Source: QWHO01 sp021404945
GTDB lineage: Bacteria; Vulcanimicrobiota; Xenobia; Xenobiales; QWHO01
Direction of reading: 5' to 3'
NCBI GenBank assembly: GCA_963169765.1
Contig: CAUJEN010000109.1
Location: forward strand, 1 to 64,000
Length of the DNA stretch: 64,000 nt
Part shown: positions 24,841-33,866 of the stretch, one piece after another
Layout: the number at the start of each line of letters is the position of its first letter
Numbering within the stretch: the first letter of the stretch is position 1
Notes under the pieces: generated by a model
What the model was told of the DNA's origin: nothing
What the model saw: the letters and a program-made list of their open reading frames with translations, nothing else
The model's database searches: none
Translations under genes and position numbers: made by a program

Positions 24841-25896
24841 ATGGACCAGGCCCGACAACTGGCCGAGCAGGGACGCGGGGGCACTCGCCCCAACCCCCTG
24901 GTAGGGGCGGTTCTGGTGCAAGGCAAGGAGGTGGTGGGCCGGGGCTGGCACGAGCGAGCCGGCGGTCCGCACGCCGAGGTGGTGGCCCTGCGGGAGGCCG
25001 GCGAGGCGGCCCGGGGAGCCACCCTCTACGTGACCCTGGAGCCCTGCAGCCACTATGGGCGCACCCCACCCTGCAGCCAGGCGCTCATGGCCGCCGGAGT
25101 GGCCCGGGTGGTGGTGGGAGCGCGCGATCCCAATCCCCGGGTAGACGGACTCACCGCCCTGCGCCAGGCGGGGATCGAGGTGGAGCTGCTCGACTGCCCC
25201 GACTGCGCCCGCCAGAACGAGGAGTTCTTCACCTGGGTGAAGACCGGCCGCGCTTTCGTGGTCATGAAGTATGCCATGTCGCTCGATGGCAAGATTGCCA
25301 CCCGCACCGGCCACTCGCAATGGATCTCCGGCTCGGATTCACGTCAATGGGTGCATCGCCAGCGCAGTGAGCTGGCGGCCGTCATGGTGGGGAGCGGCAC
25401 GGTGCTGCAGGACGACCCGCGGCTCACGGCCCGGCTGGAGGGAGCCAGCCAGCCGGCCCGGGTGGTGGTCGACCGCCGGGGGCGCTCCCCGCTGACCAGT
25501 CGGCTGTTCGAGCCGGGCGCCCGGCGCATCCTGGCCACCTCCGACCAGAGCCCGGCTTCCTGGCGCGCCGCTCTGGAGGAGCGCGGGGTCGAGGTCTGGC
25601 TCCATCACGACCTGGCTCAGCTGCTGCAGCACCTGGGTCAGGAGGGACTGACCGGCGTGCTGCTCGAAGGGGGCGGCACCCTGAACGCTTCGGCGGTTGC
25701 CGCCGGCCTGGTCGACAAGGTGGCCTGCTTCGTGGCTCCCCGCCTGCTGGGAGGCGAGCAAGCCCCCACCGGCCTGGAAGGCGAGGGGGTGGAGGAGGTC
25801 ACCCGAGGTTGGGTGCTCGAGGACATGACCTGCCAGAGCCTGGGAACCGATCTGCTCGTGCAGGGATACCTTCAGCGACACTGGTTGGCGCCGTGA
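24841..25896 (+). CDS. ribD: Riboflavin biosynthesis deaminase/reductase RibD
   Basis: The 351-residue bifunctional enzyme performs two steps from the GTP cyclohydrolase II product to 5-amino-6-ribitylamino-uracil phosphate. The N-terminal deaminase has RPNPLVGAVLV and the zinc set His44-Ala-Glu46 with PCSHYGRTPPC (Cys69, Cys78). The C-terminal reductase has KYAMSLDGKIAT, SGSDSRQW and LLEGGGTLNAS. It is the first gene before cofG and cofH, whose product FO is built from the same uracil intermediate, so the order makes pathway sense. GTG 24829 is an alternative start. Confidence 0.93.
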   Translation: MDQARQLAEQGRGGTRPNPLVGAVLVQGKEVVGRGWHERAGGPHAEVVALREAGEAARGATLYVTLEPCSHYGRTPPCSQALMAAGVARVVVGARDPNPRVDGLTALRQAGIEVELLDCPDCARQNEEFFTWVKTGRAFVVMKYAMSLDGKIATRTGHSQWISGSDSRQWVHRQRSELAAVMVGSGTVLQDDPRLTARLEGASQPARVVVDRRGRSPLTSRLFEPGARRILATSDQSPASWRAALEERGVEVWLHHDLAQLLQHLGQEGLTGVLLEGGGTLNASAVAAGLVDKVACFVAPRLLGGEQAPTGLEGEGVEEVTRGWVLEDMTCQSLGTDLLVQGYLQRHWLAP

Positions 25897-26047
25897 CGCG
25901 GCCAGCGCCCGGGAGTCGAGCGGCTGGCGCAGCGCTCGCTTCAGCGCCACTGGCTGGAGCCGGAACGGGGCCTGCCGCTTCGGCGCCACGGGCTCTCGTC
26001 GCAACGGGGCCAGCTGTGTCAGCGCCACTGGCTGGCCCGGCGCAGCC
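25870..26047 (+). repeat. Degenerate repeats of the ribD 3' end
   Basis: The last codons of ribD (LQRHWLAP, from 25870) are echoed three more times before cofG: near 25939 (LQRHWLEP), 25979 (LRRHGLSS) and 26018 (CQRHWLAR), about 40 bp apart for the last three. At DNA level the unit is CTTCAGCGCCACTGGCTGG with few changes. The copies stay in one reading frame right up to the cofG start. Confidence 0.6.
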
Positions 26048-27142
26048 ATGAAGCGTGAGCTAGCCCTGGCCTGGCTGCAAAGGCCCCTGGACTTTCTGCT
26101 CGAGGCCGCCGCCGAGCTGCGGCCCGGCCGCCGGCTCACCTACTCGCGCAAAGTCTTCTTGCCGGTCACCAATTTGTGCCGCGATCGCTGCTCCTACTGC
26201 ACCTTCCGCAAGAGCTCGCGCGACCCCAGGGCCCACACCATGGCGCCCGAGGAGATCCGCTCCCAGAGCCGACGGGCCCGCCAGGCCGGCTGCAAGGAAG
26301 CCCTGATGTGCCTGGGAGACCGCCCCGAAACGGCCTATCCCAGCTACGCCCGCCTGCTCGACAGCTACGGCGCTGCCTCCACCGCGGCCTACGTCGAGCA
26401 GGCCTGCCGCCTGGCCCTGGAGGAGGGCTTGCTGCCCCACACCAACGCCGGAGTGCTGACCAGGGAGGAGATGCAGCTCTTGCAGCCGGTCAACGTCAGC
26501 CTGGGGCTCATGCTCGAGAACGTCTCCGAGCGCCTCTGCCAGCCCGGCGGGCCCCACGCCTCGGCCAGCGACAAGCGTCCCCGGGTGCGCCTGGGCATGC
26601 TGCGCGAGGCGGGCGAGCTGGGCATCCCCTTCACCACCGGCCTTCTGATCGGCATCGGCGAGACCGCCGAGGAGCGGGTGGACACCTTGCTTGCCATCCG
26701 CGAGCTGAGCGAAGAGTTCGGCCACATCCAGGAGACCATCGTGCAGCCTTTCCGCTCCAAGAGCGACACCCCCATGGCCGCCGCCGGCGAGCCCGACGAC
26801 GAACAGTTGGCCCGCACCGTGGCCCTGGCCCGGCTCATTCTGGGCCCCCGGGCCAACCTGCAGGCTCCCCCGAACCTGAGCCCCGCCGGCCACCGCCTGC
26901 TGATCCGCTCAGGCCTCAACGACTGGGGCGGCATCTCCCCGCTAACCCGCGACTTCATCAATCCCGAGGCTCCCTGGCCCCACCTGGCCGAGCTGGCCCG
27001 CACCTGCGAGCAGGAGGGCTTCACCCTGGCCGAGCGCCTGGCCGTCTACCCCGAGCACTTCGAGCAGGTGCACCCCGATCTGCGCGAGCGCGTGCAGCGA
27101 GCCCAGCAGGGCCTGCCCGACCGAGAGCCGGTGCTGGCGTGA
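26048..27142 (+). CDS. cofG: FO synthase subunit CofG (radical SAM)
   Basis: The 364-residue radical SAM enzyme has CRDRCSYC (Cys44, Cys48, Cys51), the CX3CX2C iron-sulfur motif, inside LPVTNLCRDRCSYCTF, the CofG signature, and later TTGLLIGIGET and APPNLSP. With CofH it makes 7,8-didemethyl-8-hydroxy-5-deazariboflavin (FO), the chromophore of coenzyme F420, from tyrosine and the riboflavin precursor. cofH overlaps its stop by 4 nt. Confidence 0.93.
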   Translation: MKRELALAWLQRPLDFLLEAAAELRPGRRLTYSRKVFLPVTNLCRDRCSYCTFRKSSRDPRAHTMAPEEIRSQSRRARQAGCKEALMCLGDRPETAYPSYARLLDSYGAASTAAYVEQACRLALEEGLLPHTNAGVLTREEMQLLQPVNVSLGLMLENVSERLCQPGGPHASASDKRPRVRLGMLREAGELGIPFTTGLLIGIGETAEERVDTLLAIRELSEEFGHIQETIVQPFRSKSDTPMAAAGEPDDEQLARTVALARLILGPRANLQAPPNLSPAGHRLLIRSGLNDWGGISPLTRDFINPEAPWPHLAELARTCEQEGFTLAERLAVYPEHFEQVHPDLRERVQRAQQGLPDREPVLA

Positions 27143-28335
27143 ACCAGGCCCTCAAGAAAGCCCTCGACGGCCGTGAGCTCACCCCCGAGGAGGTCCTGCC
27201 CCTGGCCTCGGCTCGGGGCGCCGACCTGCATGACCTTGTGCGGGTGGCCGACGCGCTGCGCGAGCGCCACTGCGGCCCGGTGGTCACCTACGTCATCAAC
27301 CGCAACATCAACTTCACCAACGTGTGCATCAAGAAGTGCGCCTTCTGCGCCTTTAGCCGCGACCATCGCACCGAGGAGGGCTACTTCCTGCCTCGCGAGG
27401 AGATCATGCGGCGGGTGGAGGAGGCCGTCTCGCTGGGGGCCACTGAGGTCTGCCTGCAGGCGGGCCTTTCTCCCAAACTGGAGGGCGACTTCTATGTCCA
27501 GCTCACCCGCGGGGTGAAAGAGCGCTTCCCGAGACTCCACCTGCACGCCTTCTCCCCTGAGGAGGTGCTCTATGGGGCGGTGCGCTCGCGCTCGAGCGTG
27601 CGCGACTATCTCTGCGAGCTCAAGGCCGCCGGGCTGGACACCCTGCCGGGCACCTCGGCCGAGATTCTCGATCAGCCGATGCGCGAGCGCATCGCTCCGG
27701 GTCGGATCACTGTCGAGCAATGGGTGGAGGTGATCAAGACCGCCCACGAGCTGGGCCTGCGCACCACCTCCACCATGATGTACGGTCACCTGGAAGAGCC
27801 CCGTCACTGGGTGGCCCACCTCGAGCTGTTGCGCTCGATCCAGCGCGAAACGGGCGGTTTTACCGAGTTCGTGCCCCTCAGCTTCGTGCACCAGGAGGCC
27901 CCCATGGTCCGCCTGCTCGAGGGCGTGCGGGCCGGGGCCACCGGAGCGGAGGTGTTGCGCCTGCACGCCCTGGCCCGCCTCTATCTCGGCCCCACCTTCC
28001 GCAACATCCAGGCCTCCTGGGTCAAGGAAGGCCCGCGCCTGGCCCAGGTCTTGCTGCAGGCCGGCTGCAACGATCTGGGCGGCACCCTCATCAACGAGAG
28101 CATCTCCACCTCGGCCGGAGCTTCCTTCGGCCAGCTCGTGCCCCCCCGCGAGCTGCGCCGCCTGATCGAGGACCTGGGCCGCATCCCCGCCCAGCGCACC
28201 ACCACCTACTCGCTTCTGGAGGGGGGCGAGACCCCTCTCGACCAGGTGGGCGACCCCGAGCAGCGGTTCGGAAGCTACCGCCAGCTGGTTTCCTCCTCTC
28301 AGCATCGCTTCGTGCATCCTTCTCGCCGAGCCTGA
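27139..28335 (+). CDS. cofH: FO synthase subunit CofH (radical SAM)
   Basis: Start GTG 27139 overlaps the cofG stop (GTGA). The 398-residue protein has NFTNVCIKKCAFCAF, with Cys63, Cys67 and Cys70 as the iron-sulfur ligands, then HLHAFSPEEV, GTSAEILD and GGTLINESIS, all typical of CofH/MqnC-like enzymes; adjacency to cofG settles CofH over menaquinone enzymes. It couples a tyrosine-derived radical with 5-amino-6-ribitylamino-uracil, product of the RibD branch encoded just upstream. Confidence 0.92.
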   Translation: MNQALKKALDGRELTPEEVLPLASARGADLHDLVRVADALRERHCGPVVTYVINRNINFTNVCIKKCAFCAFSRDHRTEEGYFLPREEIMRRVEEAVSLGATEVCLQAGLSPKLEGDFYVQLTRGVKERFPRLHLHAFSPEEVLYGAVRSRSSVRDYLCELKAAGLDTLPGTSAEILDQPMRERIAPGRITVEQWVEVIKTAHELGLRTTSTMMYGHLEEPRHWVAHLELLRSIQRETGGFTEFVPLSFVHQEAPMVRLLEGVRAGATGAEVLRLHALARLYLGPTFRNIQASWVKEGPRLAQVLLQAGCNDLGGTLINESISTSAGASFGQLVPPRELRRLIEDLGRIPAQRTTTYSLLEGGETPLDQVGDPEQRFGSYRQLVSSSQHRFVHPSRRA

Positions 28336-28419
28336 CATGTGAGCCGGCATACAGCCAGCTTTCCCCGGCCGGGGTAGAATGGCCTCGGGGACAACCCAGA
28401 CTCAAAGGAGATAGCACCG

Positions 28420-28821
28420 ATGCCGACGATGACGATGCCGCAGTCGCACACGTGGCGACACTCCATCCACACGGCCGAGCGTCTGCTCCGGGATTCGAAT
28501 AAGCAGCTCAGCTTCCTGATGCGTACTCGCAAGCCCCTGGAGCTGGCCATCAAGCCGAATGGCAAGCTGGCCAGGTTCCAACGCGAAGCCCTGGATCTCT
28601 TCCAAATGCTCTACTGGTACCAGCGCGGCGAGTGCCGTGGGCCCAGCTATCACACGCTGATCCTCGCCACCGCAGCTTTTTATTACCTCTCTTGTGCTCG
28701 CGACGTGCGCGACTTCTGGCGTCGACCCGAATCGGTCGAGGCGGTTTTCGATCACGTCTTGCGGGAGATTGAGCTTGATTTGCGCGACTTCCAGGCCTGG
28801 AGACAAAAACAGGGCCTGTAA
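28420..28821 (+). CDS. Conserved-looking helical protein, possibly DUF1232/YkvA-like
   Basis: A 133-residue product with an AAGGAG box and a plausible -10 TAGAAT at 28375. It is largely helical; the segment TLILATAAFYYLSCARDVRDFW recalls the 'YfilPvDliPDf' helix of DUF1232 proteins but lacks the prolines. No function is assigned. A strong terminator follows, so it is probably a single-gene unit. Confidence 0.65.
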   Translation: MPTMTMPQSHTWRHSIHTAERLLRDSNKQLSFLMRTRKPLELAIKPNGKLARFQREALDLFQMLYWYQRGECRGPSYHTLILATAAFYYLSCARDVRDFWRRPESVEAVFDHVLREIELDLRDFQAWRQKQGL

Positions 28822-28847
28822 GGCCAGGCGCGAGAGACGACAGGTGA

Positions 28848-28879
28848 CGCCCGCCGATTTGGACCCGGCGGGCGTTTTT
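28848..28879 (+). terminator. Intrinsic terminator
   Basis: A perfect 9-bp stem CGCCCGCCG / CGGCGGGCG with a 9-nt loop is followed by TTTTT. Confidence 0.85.
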
Positions 28880-28937
28880 CTTCCTCGAAGAGAAGCCTCC
28901 GAGAGGATGCGGGCGACCGGCAGGCGAACAACGAGGC

Positions 28938-30176
28938 GTGGAACCTGTTGGTCCGGAGAAAACTTCTCCCAAGGTCGTTCAGCTGCACCCCTTCCGTCGG
29001 GCCCAGAGCTTTGACAGCCACTACGAGATGGGGCGTCTTTATCGCGAGCAGGGCCGCCTCGACGAGGCGATTCGCGAGTGGCAGCGGGCCGCCGCGCTCG
29101 ACCGCGCCCATCTCGAGGTCCGCCTCGACCTGGGGGTCGTGCTGGCCGAGAAGGGGATGCTGGATCAGGCCATCTTGTGCTTCAAGAACGCCATGGAGCT
29201 CGATCCCAGCTGCACCGAGGCCCACTACTACCTGGGCCTGGCCTACTTCCAGCTCGACGAGATGGAGAAGGCGGCCCGGGTCTGGTCCGGCGCCCTGCGC
29301 CTCGACCCCGAGGACCTCGAGCTGCGGCTCTCGCTGGCCGAGGCCTACATCGAGCTGGGCAAGCACACCAAGGGCCTGCGCCAGATCGACAAAATCCTCA
29401 AGGTTCAGCCCTATCACCTGGACGCGCTCAACCTGCGAGGGGTCATCTACCTCCACAAGGGCGACCTCGATCGGGCCAAGCGCGAGCTGCGCGCCTGCGT
29501 CGAGCTCGACCCGGCTTTCCCGCGCTCGCGGATGAACCTGGGCGTGGTTTACATGCACCAGGGCTTCATCGACATGGCCATCCTCGAGTTCCGGCGCGCG
29601 GTGCGATTGTCACCCACCAATCCCGACGCCCTCTACAACCTGGGCCATGCCCTGGCCCACCGGGGCCAGCTCGAGGAAGCCCGCACGGTGCTGCTGCAAG
29701 CCCTGGAGTTCGACCCCATGATGATCGAGGGTCTGCTTTTGCTGGGCAGCCTCGAGCTGCAGCAGAACCTCGACGATGAGGCCGTCAAGCGTTTCCAGGC
29801 CGTGCTGGTGCAAGATCCGCGTGATCCCGAGGCGCTCGGCGCGCTGGGCCAGGTGGCCTACCGGGCCGGCAACTTTCTCAAGGCGCGTGAGTTCGTCCAG
29901 AAGGCCATCCAGTCGCAGCCCGACAATCCCTGGTATCACTTCCTGATGGCCCAGGTGCTGCGCTCCATGGCCAAGGCTTCCCGGGCCCTGGTGCACGCCC
30001 GTCGGGCGGCTCGCCTCGACCCCGACCTGGCCGAGGCCCAGCTCTTGCTCGGCGATCTGCTCTACGAGCGGGGCATGGAGTCAGCCGCGCGCGAGCCCTG
30101 GAGCCGCGCCCTGGCGCTCAACCCGGCCCTGGAGCCGGCCAGCGCCCGCCGCGACGCGGAAACCGTCGGTCCTTAA
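28938..30176 (+). CDS. TPR-repeat protein
   Basis: After a short N-terminus (VVQLHPFRRA) the 412 residues are almost entirely 34-residue tetratricopeptide repeats, about eleven by eye, for example HYEMGRLYREQGRLDEAIRE, AHYYLGLAYFQLDEMEKAAR and ALYNLGHALAHRGQLEEART. Such superhelices bind partner proteins; no enzymatic domain, signal peptide or membrane helix is present. The start GTG 28938 follows the previous terminator. The partner is unknown; the kinase with a TPR array is 6 kb away. Confidence 0.85.
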   Translation: MEPVGPEKTSPKVVQLHPFRRAQSFDSHYEMGRLYREQGRLDEAIREWQRAAALDRAHLEVRLDLGVVLAEKGMLDQAILCFKNAMELDPSCTEAHYYLGLAYFQLDEMEKAARVWSGALRLDPEDLELRLSLAEAYIELGKHTKGLRQIDKILKVQPYHLDALNLRGVIYLHKGDLDRAKRELRACVELDPAFPRSRMNLGVVYMHQGFIDMAILEFRRAVRLSPTNPDALYNLGHALAHRGQLEEARTVLLQALEFDPMMIEGLLLLGSLELQQNLDDEAVKRFQAVLVQDPRDPEALGALGQVAYRAGNFLKAREFVQKAIQSQPDNPWYHFLMAQVLRSMAKASRALVHARRAARLDPDLAEAQLLLGDLLYERGMESAAREPWSRALALNPALEPASARRDAETVGP

Positions 30177-30224
30177 GCCAGGTCTACCCCCGGCGACGGT
30201 TTTCTGGCTGAGTGACGCCCCAAT

Positions 30225-30772
30225 GTGCTCGAAGTCCGGCGCCTCAGTCGGGGGGCGGGAGTCAAGCGGGTCCGGGTCCTCTATCCGCGCTCGCGAGCCA
30301 TGCACGTGTTTTCGCCGGACGGGAGATGCTTTGTGCTGCAAGCCGAAGACCTTCTGGAGGACTCCGAGGTTCTGCAGGGCTTCCGCTGCCCGGTGGCGGA
30401 GCTGTTTCGCACCGACCCTGGAGGTATTCTGGACCTTATCCTCGACCTCCTGGGATGGGTCGTGCGGCGAGACCACCTCCACGGCCAGATCAGGGGGCAG
30501 GTCGAGAAAGCCCGTCGGGCGATCGTGCAGGCGCTCGCGCGACCAGTCGGCCCCATCGGGCCCCCGGACAGTGTCCGGGCAGTCTCGGTAGAAAAGCCGG
30601 ACTCGACCACCACGCGTCCCCGGCCAGTACTCCGGGCGTACTCCTTGAGGACGAAATCGGTGTTGCTGGCCACTTCCCCGTGCTCAAAGCCAGGTGGCGT
30701 CAAAGGCACGAGCTCGAAGCGACCCTGGAGTCCCAGCTTGAGCAAATCCTCCCCGGTATAAATTGTCCTCAC
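30225..30772 (-). pseudogene. Uma2-family gene broken by a frameshift and a ~195-bp inversion
   Basis: From GTG 30772 the minus strand encodes a Uma2 N-terminus (EDLLKLGLQGRFELV, then FVLKEYARSTGRGRVVVESG). One base is lost near 30597; the next frame goes on with PDTVRGPDGADWSRERL and LPPDLAVEVVSPHDPSQEV. The expected C-terminus is on the plus strand at about 30238-30430: AGVKRVRVLYPRSRAMHV then EDSEVLQGFRCPVAELF. Turning that piece over joins GAG-GAT-AAG-GTC to CGG-CGC-CTC in frame at a shared GTCC, giving the normal family order. Two lesions mean the gene is dead as it stands. Confidence 0.78.
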
Positions 30773-30879
30773 TCCCGGGAATTCGTCGCGGGCCGGGGGG
30801 AATTCCCCTGTCCGGCCAGGCCCGGGCGATGAGCTTCAAACCCGTTGGGCTCGTCTCAAGCACGGTCCAGGCGAGGAGG

Positions 30880-31332
30880 TCAACTGCCGCCCGCCTCCTG
30901 ACTCCAATGCCTGGCGCTGCGATCCTTGTGCTGCTTGAGGTAGCTTGCCACTTCCTGGCTCAGGAGCTTGTCCTCGCGCACCTGCGGGCAGCGCTTCAGG
31001 GCTTCCTCGGCGCTCCAGCCCAGAGTACGGGCCGCGTGCATCAACAGCATCGTGGCTGCTCGCTTGCCTCCGCTGGAGACCACGGCATAGGGACCCTGGC
31101 GGCGCGCGAGCTCGCGGCGCAGATGGTCCATGTCCTGCTCGGACAGGCTTCCCGCGTCGATGGCCATCCGAAAATAGGCCACATTCTTCTCCTTTAGGCC
31201 GGGGGCGGGGTCGGACTTGACCTCGAACGAGCGACGCAGGTCGATCACCGAGCCAAACCCGGCTCCGTCGCCCAGCAGGTCTTCTGACAGGGCGCTCACC
31301 GACTGACCGGCCACCTCGAGCTCGAGCTTCAC
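30880..31332 (-). CDS. Phosphatase-fold protein (DUF442/BLH-like) lacking the catalytic Cys
   Basis: The 150-residue protein from GTG 31332 follows the small tyrosine-phosphatase-like fold seen in beta-lactamase-hydrolase-like/DUF442 proteins: FGSVIDLRRSFE, KNVAYFRMAIDAGSLSEQDM and then the loop position for HCxSGxR. Here the loop reads VVSSGGKRAAT: the Ser, Gly and Arg remain, but His-Cys are replaced by Val-Ser-Ser. It therefore looks like a non-catalytic pseudophosphatase that may bind phosphate groups. It is divergent from pilT, 110 bp away. Confidence 0.6.
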   Translation of the reverse strand: MKLELEVAGQSVSALSEDLLGDGAGFGSVIDLRRSFEVKSDPAPGLKEKNVAYFRMAIDAGSLSEQDMDHLRRELARRQGPYAVVSSGGKRAATMLLMHAARTLGWSAEEALKRCPQVREDKLLSQEVASYLKQHKDRSARHWSQEAGGS

Positions 31333-31442
31333 GACGGGCCGGTTCCCTCCGCGGGCGCCGCGGTCCTGCCGGGAACACAGGATCGCGCCTGCCGGAAAGA
31401 GAACTTGGAAAGCCAGGCGCAGTGAGGTGTGAGGGAGGCGGG

Positions 31443-32996
31443 ATGGCTTTGGGAGAGCGGGAGACGCGGCGGAGGCTTGGAGGTCTGCCCGATTTGACCT
31501 CCATCCCCATCGAGCCGCTGCCGAAGCCCGAGCCTGAGCCTGAGCCCGAGCGGCCGAGCGGGGATGCCTTCCGAGTTTCCATCCCAACGCGCTCCTCCGA
31601 GCCGCTCTCCGTCACGCCCCCGCGCAGCTTCACCGGCCCCATGGGCGAGCTGCAGCGCGATCTCTTCTTGCTCACCCAGCGAGTGGACTCCACCGTCTCC
31701 AAGCGCGATCTCGACGAGCTGCGTGAGAAGCTCGACACGGTCGAGCAACTGCGCCAGGAAGTCGCTGAGCTGGCCGGCCAGGTGCGAGAGCTGAGAGCCG
31801 GCGGTTCCCCGCCTCCCGCGCGTAAGTCCCGGGCTGCCAGTGAGAAGGCCGATGAGGCCGGTGAGGAGGGGGACGGTCCGGTGCACCTGCCTTTCGGCCT
31901 GGAAGACCTCTTGCGGGTGATGATCAAGCACGGCGCCTCCGACCTGCACATCAAGAGCGGCTCGGCCCCCACCGTGCGCCTGCACGGCGACCTGTTGCCC
32001 ATCGGCAAAGAGCCGTTGAGCGAGGCGCAAACTCGAAAATTGGTCTTCTCGGTTCTCTCCCCCGAGCGCCGGCGCAAGCTCAAGCGCCATAAGGAAGTCG
32101 ACTTTGCCACCCTGCTCGGCAAGACCCGATTCCGCGTGCACGCCTTCTACGAGCGCAACAACCTCAGCGCCGCCTATCGTTTGCTGCGAAGCGACCTGCC
32201 TGCCTTCGAGGAGCTGGGCCTGCCGCCCGTCTTGCGCAAACTGGCCACCATGAACAACGGCCTGATCCTGGTCACCGGTCCGGCCGGCCAGGGGAAATCC
32301 ACCACGCTGGCGGCCATCGTGGATTACATCAACACCAACCGCAAGGTGCACGTGGTCACCATCGAAGACCCCATCGAGTACTTCCACCACGACAAGATGT
32401 CTTTCATCACTCAGCGCGAGGTGGGCCCTGACACCCTTTCCTTCTCCGATGGCCTGCGCCAGGCGCTGCGTCAGGACCCCAACGTCATCCTGGTGGGCGA
32501 GATGCGCGACGCCGAGACCATCACCACCGCTGTCAGCGCGGCCGAGACCGGTCACCTGGTGCTGAGCACCCTGCACACCCCCAACACCGTGCAGGCTGTC
32601 GACCGCATCATCGACTCGTTTCCGGCCGACTCCCAGAAGCAGATCCGCTCCCAGCTCTCCAAGAGCCTGCGGGCCGTCCTCTCCCAGCGCCTGCTCGTGC
32701 GCCGTGACGGGAAAGGACGCGTCCCCTCGGTCGAGGTCATGGTGTGCACCCCGGCCATCAGCTCCTACATCCTGGAGGGGCGGACCGAGGAAATCTACCC
32801 TCTGATGGACCGTGGAGCCAGCGAGGGGATGCAGACCTTCGCCCAGTCCATGCTGCAGCTCTACCAGAAGGGCCTGATCACCAAGGAAGAGGCCCTCTAC
32901 CACTCCGACATGGCGGGCGAGTTCCGCATGGCCGCCGAGGGGCACACCACCTCCACCGGCTCAGACAGCATGCAATCGGTCAATCAGTGGCTATAA
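31443..32996 (+). CDS. pilT: Twitching motility / pilus retraction ATPase PilT with an N-terminal extension
   Basis: Residues from about 160 on are a standard PilT: HGASDLHIKSGSAPTVRLHG, Walker A GPAGQGKSTT with Lys285, the Asp box VVTIEDPIEY, Walker B RQDPNVILVGEMRD and the His box ETGHLVLSTLHT. The hexamer powers pilus retraction at the inner membrane. The first 150 residues are unusual: a Pro-Glu-rich string (PEPEPEPERP), then a coiled-coil-like helix (KRDLDELREKLDTVEQL), perhaps a docking arm. Its stop overlaps the convergent methyltransferase by 6 bp. Confidence 0.92.
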   Translation: MALGERETRRRLGGLPDLTSIPIEPLPKPEPEPEPERPSGDAFRVSIPTRSSEPLSVTPPRSFTGPMGELQRDLFLLTQRVDSTVSKRDLDELREKLDTVEQLRQEVAELAGQVRELRAGGSPPPARKSRAASEKADEAGEEGDGPVHLPFGLEDLLRVMIKHGASDLHIKSGSAPTVRLHGDLLPIGKEPLSEAQTRKLVFSVLSPERRRKLKRHKEVDFATLLGKTRFRVHAFYERNNLSAAYRLLRSDLPAFEELGLPPVLRKLATMNNGLILVTGPAGQGKSTTLAAIVDYINTNRKVHVVTIEDPIEYFHHDKMSFITQREVGPDTLSFSDGLRQALRQDPNVILVGEMRDAETITTAVSAAETGHLVLSTLHTPNTVQAVDRIIDSFPADSQKQIRSQLSKSLRAVLSQRLLVRRDGKGRVPSVEVMVCTPAISSYILEGRTEEIYPLMDRGASEGMQTFAQSMLQLYQKGLITKEEALYHSDMAGEFRMAAEGHTTSTGSDSMQSVNQWL

Positions 32997-33866
32997 GACG
33001 TCGGGGACGGGCAGCCGGTCACTCTGGCAGATCCACAGCTGCTTGAAGGTGTGGCCTTTGAGGTGCTGGACGGGTAGCTTCTCGCGCACGCTCAGCCCGT
33101 AGCGGTCCAGCGCGGCGGTCACCTGCTCGTCGGAGTAACAGCGCTGATACAGAGTCTCGTCAAAGCGCTGGTAGAGGTCGGAATCCGGCTTGCGGATGAA
33201 GATGACGATGCTGGTTTTGAGCCGATTGTCCTTGCTCTCGAGGTAGTAGGCCGCGGCCCGATCCTCGGCCTCCACGAACACGGTCTTGCCGTTGAGGTGG
33301 CGGATCCCTTCCCAGCAGTTCATATCGAACATGAAATAGCCCCCCGGGGACAGTGCCTCGGAGATCTGCTGGAAAGCCATGTTCAGGTGGACTTCCTCGA
33401 TGAGGTGGTCGAGGCTGTCGTGGGTGCAGATGACCCACGGGAAGGGCTCGCTCACCGAGAAGTAGCGCATATCCTGCTCGATGAAAGGGATGCTCTGGTC
33501 GGCCTCGCTGGCTCGCAGCCTGGCGTAGGCGAGCATCTGGCGGGAGCGATCCAACCCGGTCATCTCGAACCCGGCCCGGGAGAGCTCCACCGTGATCACC
33601 CCCGTGCCGCAGGCCACGTCCAGACAGCGCGAGCCGGGCTCGATGCCGTAGCGTTCGGCTGCCTCCACGAGATACTCGGTCATCGAGAGGCAGAAGTCCT
33701 CCGAGCCGAAGACGTCGTAAACTTCGGCAAACCAGGAGTACCTGTTGACCGTGTGGGGAGAGGGATCTTCTGGCGGTGATTCTGCTGTCAACGGCTCGGA
33801 AGCCGGCTCCGACGGCCTGGCGGGGCTATCCCACGGTCCCGACATGTTGGTGATGGAGATTGGCAT
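32991..33866 (-). CDS. Class I SAM-dependent methyltransferase
   Basis: The 291-residue protein has motif I CLDVACGTGVITVELS, motif II in MTGLDRSRQMLAYAR, and a third strand FIEQDMRYF, the order of Methyltransf_25-type enzymes. The acceptor strand CTHDSLDHL and the post-IV segment GYFMFDMN are also in place. Substrate is unknown. ATG 33845 (MSGPWDSP) is an alternative start without the first seven residues. Confidence 0.85.
   Translation of the reverse strand: MPISITNMSGPWDSPARPSEPASEPLTAESPPEDPSPHTVNRYSWFAEVYDVFGSEDFCLSMTEYLVEAAERYGIEPGSRCLDVACGTGVITVELSRAGFEMTGLDRSRQMLAYARLRASEADQSIPFIEQDMRYFSVSEPFPWVICTHDSLDHLIEEVHLNMAFQQISEALSPGGYFMFDMNCWEGIRHLNGKTVFVEAEDRAAAYYLESKDNRLKTSIVIFIRKPDSDLYQRFDETLYQRCYSDEQVTAALDRYGLSVREKLPVQHLKGHTFKQLWICQSDRLPVPDVL

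Noticed and set aside
30797..30808. 12-bp perfect palindrome GGGGAATTCCCC
   Set aside because: Short, single, and without supporting promoter elements; may be chance.
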